Source: Salvia splendens
Lineage: Eukaryota > Streptophyta > Magnoliopsida > Lamiales > Lamiaceae
Length of the DNA stretch: 64,000 nucleotides
Assembly (NCBI RefSeq): GCF_004379255.2
Contig: NC_056039.1
Span: 32,625,883-32,689,882, forward strand
Direction of reading: 5' to 3'
The translations under genes and the position numbers were made by a program. This document shows positions 22,768 to 33,600 of the stretch, piece by piece. The stretch's first letter is position 1, and every line of letters begins with the position of its first letter. A model generated the notes under the pieces. It was not told where the DNA came from and searched no databases. It was given only the letters and a program-made list of their open reading frames with translations.

Positions 22768-24568
22768 TGCTCTCCTTTTCTCCACCTTTCAAATAAATAC
22801 TCATCTCAATGCCCATACATCTCTCTTCTCTCTCACACAAACACACTAAATAGTAGTAAATGCAATGTGGCAAAGTCACTTTTTCAACCTTTTGTTGCAT
22901 ATGATTTTTGTGGAGTTATTATTCTCAATACTACTACTATTACTACTTGCGTATGGGCAGTTTAGTGTTAGTTGACTAGTTCTTTAATGATAATGAGTGT
23001 TGTATTCAATTAATTTGAATATGAATCACTACAAGAATTTATTTTTGTGGTCGTTACGTCTTTGTCATAAAAGTTAATTCGAATAAAAAGATACAATTCT
23101 TGACAGTTGTTCATAAAAAGTTTTTGGAAGTTTGAAGCTGCAATATTCTAAGTTAAAGACATTAAATTCTGTACGTAAATTGTGATTTGGAATTAATGAA
23201 TTTTATTTGAATTTATTTTGATTAGAAAACCATTCGATTGAATCCATGGTTGGAGAAAATATTTCCCAAGACGCCCACTTATTCTCAATTAATAAAAGTG
23301 ATTAACTTAGCATGAGTCACAATCAATGTAGATCAACATTTTCATGATTTCCGTTTACTTATTAAGCAAGCAATTCGAAAGATAATTATCCAAATCCATA
23401 AAATTATTAAAAATAATGATTTTTTTAGTTTATTACGTACATAATGGCAAAATTTTCTGTCGGTAATTGGTCTGAATTTGGCTGTGAAAAAGTTGACCTA
23501 TACTTTTGTATCAAAACCTAGTTTATTTTGCCCCTGATCATACACGTGTTTGTTGTTCTAGGGTAATTAGATTTTTTTTAAGATTATGATCAAGAGAGAG
23601 AAAGTTTATGCACATTCTTTAGTTTGAGTTGCAATGGCAATCTCTCACTAATAAGTAGTACTAATCACTAAGCTTTTGCTTGAAATCAATCGTTCTATCC
23701 AAAACCATTACAAAAGAAAATAAGAAAACAAAAGTAAACACACAATGCACATCCTTGCATTATCATCCATCAGATTGAATTAGTCTCATAACATCGCATA
23801 GTCGAATGAAAAATTCTGAACATCGGGTACAAAACATACAAAAACAAGCAACAAAAGTACACTAAAATTACGATCGGAAACAAAAGAATGTTATAGTTTG
23901 GAGAAAATGAATTAGAATGAAATTTGTTATATATTTCCCAAATTTGAATTCTAATTCATAATCATTTTAGCTTCGAAATTGTGAATCAACTTGAGTTCCT
24001 TCTTTCATTATTTTTTATTTTTTATTTTTTATTTTTATCTATTAAAGTTTGGATAGAAAGTTCCAAAATAGTCACTTTCCATAATAAGATGTTAATATCA
24101 CCCATCCTTCCATTCGTTGCCCATACTTAACGCTATTATGATAGGGTGGTTAATACTCATTTAGAATTGAAAGGAGACACACTATCTCATTTTCTTCATT
24201 TTCAATGTGTTGTCATTTGTCATTTGTCATTTGCATTTGTAAACTATATCAGTATTTTGTAAAAATTTGGCAAAATTCCGTTCTACATCATTTTCTTTAA
24301 TTTCTTGCTATATTTCACAAAACATTCAACATATGGGCAATTAATTACAATACAACACCAACAACCTTTACTCTTCAATTTTACACCCCTTGACATTTTC
24401 ATAACATCTTGTTGCTGACTAAGCGTACGTGCAAAGGGGAAAAATACGAGAAACACTATTAAATTTAGTCTATGGAGTTGATGCTGTGGCACCTCCATCT
24501 GTTCACTTTCATTATATGTCCGCTATTTATTATCAGCGACAATTGCCACATTGCATTTGCCTTCCGAT
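22768..24568. other. Intergenic, no gene recognised
   Basis: AT-rich sequence with poly-T runs (24010-24045) and no recognisable exon or transposon end until the hAT-type element. Confidence 0.45.
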
Positions 24569-24691
24569 GCTAGCGACAATGGCGGATCCAGGGGGCGGTC
24601 GCCCCTCCCCGGCCGTTCGGGGAGCCTAACTTTTCCCTTGAATTGAGCCGAAAATAGCATATCCGCCCCCTCCGTAGAGTGTAGAAATATA

Positions 24692-24935
24692 CTCCCTCCG
24701 TCCCTGAAAATTTGTCACTTTTCCGTCCGTCCCAAAAAATTTGTCACCTTTCACTTTTACCATTTTTTGTAGTGGACCCTACATTCCACTAACTCATTCA
24801 CACTCACATTTTATTATAAAACTAATACATAATAGTAGGACTCACATGCCACCAACTTTTTCAACCCACTTTCTATTACATTTCTTAAAACTCGTGCCGG
24901 GTCAAATGTTAACGAATTATTAGGGACGGAGGGAG
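24692..24935. mobile_element. Stowaway MITE nested in the hAT-type element
   Basis: CTCCCTCCGTCCCTG at the left and GGGACGGAGGGAG at the right, with TA on each side (24690-24691 and 24936-24937). 244 bp, non-coding. It must have inserted after the surrounding element. Confidence 0.93.
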
Positions 24936-24972
24936 TATTTGTTTTTAGTAAATGTTAGTATATAAAATTTAG

Positions 24973-25027
24973 TAGTCCAATGGTTTGGTTGTTAGTTTTT
25001 TAACTAAGAGGTCTAGGGTTCGAACCT
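24973..25027 (+). repeat. tRNA-derived (SINE-like) segment
   Basis: TAGTCCAATGG resembles the pol III A box, and GGTTCGAACC 43 bp later matches the B box. Acceptor and anticodon stems do not pair as in a functional tRNA. This is probably a tRNA-derived fragment carried within the hAT-type element. Confidence 0.5.
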
Positions 25028-25576
25028 CAACAAGAACATATTTTTTTCATTTTTTACTTTTTTATTTTATCAATTCATATTTCTTCTTATTATTAAAATA
25101 ATGCCTTTAAATATATCATGAAATCTAAACTTTTACTAAGTTGCATATATTATGTTGTTATATTTATTATTTAGTTAAATATATTTTTAATCTTATGTAA
25201 AGTTTTTTTTTTATCCTAAAGTACTTATAATTTGATCCATGCATCTTAATTATTCTCTATGTAACAAAATAAACATTTTAAATATTTTTGAAATCTAAAT
25301 ATTTAGTGCTCTACTTATATCACTTTTATTATATAATATTTACGATGATTTTGAATGTATATATATTTATATAATTTTATATTTTAAAATGAATAATACT
25401 ACATATTTGCAAGCTAAAACATGTTTATATTTTATTAACGAAGCTAGTGCTATATAAATATTAATATAATATTATTTATTTTATTATTCAAAATAATATT
25501 AAATTAAATATTTAATATTTAAATATATATTCCGCCCCCGCCATTTGCGGGGTCTGGATCCGCCACTGACTAGCGA

Positions 25577-27380
25577 CGAGCCGACAACTACCACCACACC
25601 GCCTATGATACTTTTATTGTAGAGAGGAAATTTAAAGTGAAGATGCAGGAAAAAAATTAAGAATATTCTAATGTGAGGGAGTTTAATATTGAGAACAAAC
25701 GTGCACGGAATCGAAGCACGTGAAAATAGGTCGAATTCCAAAACACAAACTTAACTATGAACTACTAATAATAACAATTGTAAACTAAAGTGTGCTTAAA
25801 GAATATTATCCTCGTCTTTTGTTTCATTGATTTGCTTTAAATATATTTTAGTACTCTTCTTCCCTTTGAAGTTTTTTTTGTTTTCGATCAAAAATATATT
25901 AAAAATTAGTAACAACATACTCATAATTCTAATGATACAAACGTGTGTGTGAGCGAGGTTGGATAGCAATTATACCCATTTTTACTAGCTCAAATATAAT
26001 CTTTTCATAAAATGTGGTCATTTAAAATTAGGTACGTTAAAGAAAAAAACTGTAAATTTACAAAATTCAATTTATGACAGTTATTCTTTTAAAGAACTTC
26101 ATTGAGATAGTAAGAAACTAGATCTTTCTCTAAGTTAACACATACTGTTTTTAATTAATCGTGTTCTAATGTTTGTAATATGTTAAAAAAAACAAAGACC
26201 CCAAATTTAAGAAGGAGATGACGCTTATTTTGTATCTAACTCGAGATCAAGTTTCTCAATTGAGAAGGAGATGCAAGTATTTTTTACTGCCACAATGTTT
26301 ATATAGAGAGTTTATATGTTTTAAAAATTGCAAACTTTCTAGCTCGATATACGACAGGCTAGCTCGAAAAGCAAAGATTGAGTTAGTACTTAGTATCAAA
26401 ATTTTCGAGTTCCCGAATATTCAACTTGATTGACTCAAACCGGAAAACACAGTCCGGAACTGATAGATCTGGTCCCGAACCAAATAGCATAATTCGATCG
26501 ACTTCCCTAGCTAAGTGAAAGATCTTTTATGAATCTCAATATGGTTTTCTCCCTAACTTAAAACACTTATAACTAGCCATGTGATCCATATCTTCAAAGG
26601 CATGCATAATATATTTCTTCTATTTCTGTAAATTTTGGAAGGTTTTCACCACTGCAAAGAAAGTAAAATAAAGTTAGCCACTTGAGTGTGAAAAAACCCA
26701 AAATACCCTTTAGTACATGGGTTTGCTAAGACATGTCTGTTCCTAACTAACATGTAAAGTTCAATGTGTAAGTTGGGAAGAAGAGATAACAATTGAGAGT
26801 GTAATTTGGTAATCAGGAGTAAAACATTCTTAATCCATCCCCTTTCTCCCTAGCTTGACTAAATTTGAAGCAAATTTCACCACACAATTCATAAACACAT
26901 GATTCTGGAATTAATGGCGAATCCAGGTGGGGTTGGAGCAGAGAACTTCAATCATTGTAGTTGTCACCGATCCCACAGTGCAATAACTTCTCCTAAATCT
27001 ATTGGAGTTTGGGTTCACTTCCGTTCTTTGTCTGAAATTTATGCGCCGCTTCTACAGTCAGATGACCTTCTTCACTGTGCACGACCATACGAGTTCTGTT
27101 TACCGTGTCCGTCACTCGAACATAACCACTACTCTCATACTAGATAGCATGGAAAAGTTATATTTATGGCCACATACATTTACACTATATAAGATGAAAA
27201 ATGAATGAACTAATGAAATGCACATAATTTTAGAATTGATAAAAGGTAAGCATATTCTATTCACAATTACACATAGCATATAGGTAGGCAAAGCTCTAAA
27301 CTAGAAATAATTGAGGGTGTGGTTGAGAGGTCAATTTTGATAGCTATTAATATCTGTCTCCTGAAACAACTCATTCCCAA
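25577..27380. other. Upstream region of the MADS-box gene
   Basis: No coding sequence recognised. The last 225 bp before the ATG (27380-27604) are pyrimidine-rich and likely 5' UTR. TTGCTTATTTCAG ending at 27597 looks like a 3' splice site 7 nt before the start codon, so a 5' UTR or N-terminal intron, as known in AGAMOUS-lineage genes, is possible. Confidence 0.4.
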
Positions 27381-27604
27381 TTTCTGCAACTCTATTTGTT
27401 CACAAGTATAGTATAGAAAAAAAACAGTGAATTTAGCAAGGAAAAGGAGAGATCTTGTTTCACCCTCTTCCTCTCTCCCAAATTCCAATTCCTATTGGTA
27501 ATTAACCACACAATTGTTTACCTTATTTCAGTGCTTTCATTCCCTAAATCAGCCTATAATCTCAATCCACTCCCCAAATCTGTCTTGCTTATTTCAGCTT
27601 TACA

Positions 27605-30600
27605 ATGGATGAGCGCAAAAATGGGAGAGGCAAAATTGAGATCAAGAGAATTGAGAACACCACCAACCGTCAAGTCACCTTCTGCAAGCGCAGGAATGGC
27701 CTTCTCAAGAAGGCCTACGAGCTCTCCGTGCTCTGCGACGCCGAGGTCGCCCTCGTCGTCTTCTCGAGCCGCGGAAGGCTCTATGAGTACTCCAACAACA
27801 GGTGTGTCATCAATTTTGTGAATTTACATATTATTTTCATGGTGTAGGGTTTTTTTTTTTAAAAAAAAATTGTGTTGGTTCACTGATTTAGGTTGATTTG
27901 TCTTTCTTGATTGATTTTTGTGTGGGATCTTGTTTCCTTTATGAGTGTTTGTGTTGCTTGTTTGATAGTCTTTGAAGATCTGTTGTGATGGTTGGAAATA
28001 GGAGTGTGCATAGTTAAAAACACTGGTATCTCAATAGTAAGTAAATTTTGAATCAAACAAAATGCAAGTCTTTAAAAGATCTATGGAACAAGCCCTGTAA
28101 AAATCATCTCTTTCTCTCTCTCTCTACACATGTCATTTGTCAGCCCTAGAAAGATGATGACTCTTATCACAAACTTGTCAAGCTCTTATTAGCTGAGACT
28201 GTTCCTTAAATCAATGTCATTTCATCTAATCACAAGCTCAAATTTTTAAACCTAATTAAAACCTAGGGTTTATCAATTTATGCATTTTGGTTTGGGTTTA
28301 ACAAATATGCCTTTTTTTCAATTTGGGAAGGGTTAGGGCAAAGGCTAGGGTTTGAAATGGTAAAGTCGTGTTTTAACCATGGAATCTTCCGTCATTTCTG
28401 ATATGACGACTTTCTTTGTCTTCAACTTTGTACTATTCTCTCTTCTCTCATCCATGTTACATCATCATCACCACTCTTTTATCATACACTGTTTTTTTTC
28501 AATATTTGTTGAAGCTGAAAAAAGTGCTACTTTCGTGATAAAATGACAGCTAAACCAACCTAGATTTTTTTTAATTACCCTTCTTTTCCCACCTTTCATT
28601 TTTATAGAGAGAGAGGGTTAAAACAATATATCAAAACTACACCATTTAATGCCAATTTAATCAAGAGGAAATGTGGTTTTGTTGTAAACTTGAAAAGATT
28701 GGAAATGGCGGAAAATGGCTGCTCTGAAACTTGCTAAATGCAAACATAGATTCCTGCTGAGAATAAAAAGCAAGTCTTTTTTACTTTGGTGTGAAGAAAT
28801 TGGGTGCAATATAATATTGAGTGAATCGAGGCGGTGAAAAGGGTGGCCGTGGGTATTAACCGCCGGTCGAGGGGCAGCGGCGACACGTGGCGGCATCCCA
28901 CTGGGGAGATGGTTGAGCCAATCATATTGTGGGATCTTGTGCCAGCGTGGAAGTGGGGCAGCCAATCCCTGGGTCGACGAAATTAAGGTTGCAGATGGAT
29001 GTGTGTGTTTTCACTTTTCACTGTGTGTTTGTGCTTTTATGTGTAGACTTTTGGTGTATTATTTATTTATTGCTTTAGGCGTGTAGGTAGGGATGTGAAT
29101 TTAACCCGAATCACTTGTGTTAACCCGAATTGCTCCATAATTTAATATGGTTAGGATGAAAATTTTATAACTCTGAAAAAATCACAACGCAGTTTACTGT
29201 AAATCGTAGACCGCAACCTGATATAGTTGACTCGAAAATAACTTTGCAAGTTAGCCTGAAATTCAAAAAATTAGGATTGGGGTTATAATTTATAAACCAA
29301 AAAAATAGTAATCCGAATCACCATAACTGAATTAGAGAAAGGCATTGGTAGATTTAGTTTGGATAGTGTTTTGTAGGCGTTGTGCACTTGTACGATAGTA
29401 TCTCTTCCCTATATGCTCAACGTGTTGGTTAGGAGCTCTACATGGTCTGGTTCGCCATCTTGCAGCTTCGTTGGCCACTTGATCCACTGTAAATGAGAAG
29501 CTATTTTAAGTAATTCCCATTGCACAAAAAATATAAGAATAACATTACTAATTAATCACAACGTCTTTCAACTTTTGGCCCTCGGTCACTTCCTTGAAGG
29601 ATTTGACAGAGACACCGGTTGAACAACGTTGTGAATAATTAGTAATATGATTCTATTATTTTTAGAGCTTGATGAATTATTTAAAATAGCTAAGTCCAAT
29701 TTACAATGGAGCATGTGGTAACAAAGTTGCAAGATGACACACTAGATGATGTAGAGCTCCTAACCACCACGTTGAACATATGTGATAGTCACATTGCCTA
29801 CATGGAAGAGATATTGCCGCACAACGAATACAAAACTCTCTTCAAACGAACGACTAAGTTCTGTCAGTACCTTTCTCTAATTCAAAATGACAAATTTGCA
29901 GGTTTTAATTCAAAAAAACAAGGGCTAGGGTTTGAAATGAGTTGCATGTTTTAACCAAGGAATCTTCCGCCATTTCCAATATGACGACTTCTTCTTTGTC
30001 CTCCACTCTTAGGATTTTGTACTATTCTCTCTCCCTTCCAAATTGCATCATCACCCCCACCAACTTTTTAAAAATCAACTTTTTCTGCTAAGTTAATTTC
30101 CCACAACTCAGCCTTTTGAAGCTAAAAACGTGTTTCTTTCATGAAAAAAATTGACACCCAAATCACCCTACATTTATTTACTTGGATTAGCCTTGTCGCA
30201 TTTCATTTCTAGAGAGAGAGAGAACAATTTCAAACTAGTGCCTTCAAATCAAATTAAGAGGGAATGGGATTTTGTTGAGGTGTAATTAGAGTGCATCGGA
30301 AAATGGCTGCGAAAGCCCCTAGGAATCGGAACAGCAGAACGCAGACAAACGAGACATTATACTATATTTAAACATAGATTCGTGAGGATAAAAAGCAAGT
30401 CTTTCTAGTTTGTTGGTGGGTGGGGGAGGAGCAATATCAGGATTTTGAGAGTGTCGAGGCGGTTAGTGGTGGCGGGTATTAACCGCCGGTTCAGGGGCAG
30501 CCCGGACACGTGGCGGGATGCCACTGGTGCGTTGGTTGGGCCAATCAGAGTGAGGGGCAGCCAATCACTGCGTCGACGAAATTAAGGTTGCAGCTTCTAC

Positions 30601-33600
30601 TGCTTCACTCATAATCAATGGATGGATAGATCATAGATGGATGGATGGATCTGTGTGTTTTCACTTTTCACTCTGTGTTTTTTTTGCTTTTCACTGTATT
30701 TATTGATTTGTTTATGGAGTATGTGGGTTTTTTTTTGTCTATTTGGAATAAACCCTAGTTTTGTACTAGGATCAAGATAAAAATTTTAATTTTTATTATG
30801 AAAAATTGATTTTTTTTTCTAAGAAACTGTAAACTGTAAACGAAACTGGAAATTATAAATTTTATTTATAATTACTACTAAGCTGGAGTATATCAAAATA
30901 ATTTAATTATAATGCAGTTTGCTGGTGGTCCATTTTTGTATTGATACAATTTGAAGTAGTTTCATGAATTAGCAAATCAAATTTTATGATTTGATTTGAT
31001 TTTGGTGTCAAACCACACTGTAAGGTTTATCATTAAAATTTGGAATTTCTTATTGTGACACTTTAGCATCAAGTAATACACAATCTGAATGAATATGATG
31101 TCATCAGCATACAAATGGCTATTTAAGGTGGATCATGTACACTACTAGGTAGTTGTAGCATTCTAGTAACATTCTGACATATAGTCATTAACTATTGCTG
31201 TGAAAAGATATTCTTGATTAATTCATTTCTTGCATAGATAAGGCCATTGACTCAGTCAGGAAGCAACCTTAAACTCAAGATTAGGACCATGATTGATTGA
31301 TAGGGTCAGAGAATATTTACACATATTTATTCTGTTCATTCTCTATAACTTTCATAGTAAGCGAGCGAGCGAGGGCCAAATCGACGAGCGGACTGGCTAG
31401 CCGATTCCCGGCGCTGACCGGTCCACTCGCCGAACCATTGCAGTAAGCGAGGGCCAAATCGACGAGAAAAACGGCGAGCGCACGCCGATTCCCGGGCGCT
31501 GGCCGATGCGCTCGCCGATTGGCTGGCCGCCATTGCAGGCTCCCGATCGGCGAGCGATCGGCCAGCCGATTTTTTTTTTTAATTTAATTTTCGATACACT
31601 ATATATACGCGATTTGCACGTCATCTTCATTCGCACCACTTGTTTTAACGAGTTTTCTCTCTATCTTAATTTATGTACAAGAGCAACAACGCGAAATGGA
31701 GCACAACAACGAGTCTACTCCAGTGACGAGCGGGTCTCAAACTCCCACGGTACCCGTGGGAAGTGGATGGGGTCCGATGGCCGGGTACTACAACATGTAC
31801 CCTTGGCAGCAGATGATGCCCGGGATGGCATCCGTGGGTGGCAGTCGGGGATGCAGGGGACGCCGGGGGGAGGGGGGACAACGTCTATCGCCCTAGTTTT
31901 GATTTTTTGACTACTTCTTCGCACACATTGACCCCATCGGAGACGCAGTTCACTGGGTGAGATACTTTCTCCTTAGAGGAGTTGGGGATAGATCTCGGGG
32001 ATGCGGACACTCCCGTTTAAACGGGGGGAGTAGGGCGGGGTCGGGGCACGCCAAAGAAGAAGAAGGGCAAGGGTAAGAGGGTGGTCGGCGAGTCGTCGCA
32101 GCCGGTTGATGATGAGAGCCCGGCACAGAGGAGGTGGACAGATGCGGAGAACGTCGCGCTGTCCAAGGCGTGAGTGAGTATTTGCGATGATCCCCTCGCC
32201 TCGAACAATCAGAGGATCATCAACTTGTGGGCTAAAATAGCAGCAGCCTACAAGGCATTTTGCCCGGAGGGGAGGCCACGCAGCGGGGAGGAGTGGCGGA
32301 AGGGGTGGGACCGAATCAGGGCTGCGGTCTCCCGATTTTAGGGCTTGTACACCAACGCCCTCCACATGCAGACCAGTGGCCAAACTGACGAGAACTGCAG
32401 GAGGATAGCGGAGAAAGCCTTCCCCGTGCCCGGGCTTTATAAGGAGTTCACCTACTGCCTTGCTATGAGGTGCTGATGGACTCCGAGAAGTTTCAGGCAG
32501 GTGTCGATGCTGGCTGGCCGAAGAAGCAGGACTGAACTATACCGGTGATTACAGCGGCGGCAGCAGCGGCGATTCTCACGACCTCCCCGAGGATGTTCAG
32601 GAGTTCCCGTCCCCTCCCGCGTTTACTCGCCGCACTCGCCCGGTTGGTCAAAGGCGGGCGCAACGGGCTCGCCAGGGGTCCCAGGAGGTCCAGTCGGCAT
32701 CCCCCCCTGTTGGCAGGTCGACAGCCGAGCTCGCCTTCTTCGCGCGTCAACAAACGCGGGCTCAGATGTACAAGATCTTAGCTGACTGGAAGACGGCAAT
32801 TGACCCCGTGGAGAAGAGTTTTCTTCACTCAATGCTCGTGAGTATGCAGGCCGATTTGAATGCCGCCGCGGCACAGTTGGGGGGCTCAGACGCGGGCTCA
32901 GATGCCGCAAATTTGGGGGTCTCGGATAGTGGCGACAGCGACGACGACGAGGATTGAGTTTTTTTTTAAAATTAATGTAATTTTTTTTAATTAATGTACT
33001 TTTTAAAATTTTAATATTATTATTGAATTTTCCCGTATCTGTGTTGTAAATTTAATTCTGTATTTTGTGTGATTGTTAATTATTTGTTTTTTATAATTTT
33101 GTTTATTGTGGCTAGACTATGGCTGACCTATTGCTTATCCAGTTGTTTGTCCTGATGATATGTCATGAGGAGTTTTTAGTGCTGATGATGTGGCAGGTGG
33201 AGTTTGTGGCTAAGCTATGACTGGACTATCTCTATTGGAGATGCTCTTATACTCCTAATTTCAAGGGATTTCCATTTTAATAAAAAATCCAATTCTTCGA
33301 ACCCGATTTTATGTGGACTATATAGTACTATGTAATTGGCCTAACACTACATGAAAATAGCTTTATGCTCAGAAACGAATTGTCCGTGGAAATCCTTGTT
33401 CCCATAGGACCATTTGTATTTATCCGAATCAAGATCTTGATTCACGAATCTGTTGTTGGTTCAAGTAGGATTTTACTAGATAAGTACGTAAAAATTATAC
33501 TAAGTTTTACATAATAATTATATATGTAAAATAAAAAGGTTTTGAAGAATTTTGAATAATAATTCTTGAATGTGCAATGGACTTTGTGTTTAAGCATTAA

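Larger units (their letters stand above)
24577..25568. mobile_element. hAT-type non-autonomous element with tRNA-like segment
   Basis: The inverted ends are CAATGGCGGATCCAG at the left and CAGTGGCGGATCCAG reading in from the right. The flanks are GCTAGCGA (24569-24576) and ACTAGCGA (25569-25576), 7 of 8 identical, fitting the 8-bp hAT duplication. It is 992 bp, of which 244 bp are a nested Stowaway. The interior carries a tRNA-like pair of pol III boxes. No transposase is encoded. Confidence 0.82.

Noticed and set aside
24973..25045. Functional tRNA gene
   Set aside because: A- and B-box-like sequences are present but cloverleaf stems do not pair and it sits in a transposon.
27495..27821. 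A 108-aa ORF over the first MADS exon
   Set aside because: Wrong frame; it runs over the GRGKIEIK coding sequence and through the splice donor. At most an overlapping uORF.
29706..29954. 82-aa ORF in the MADS intron
   Set aside because: No recognisable domain or splice context; runs into the conserved regulatory module.
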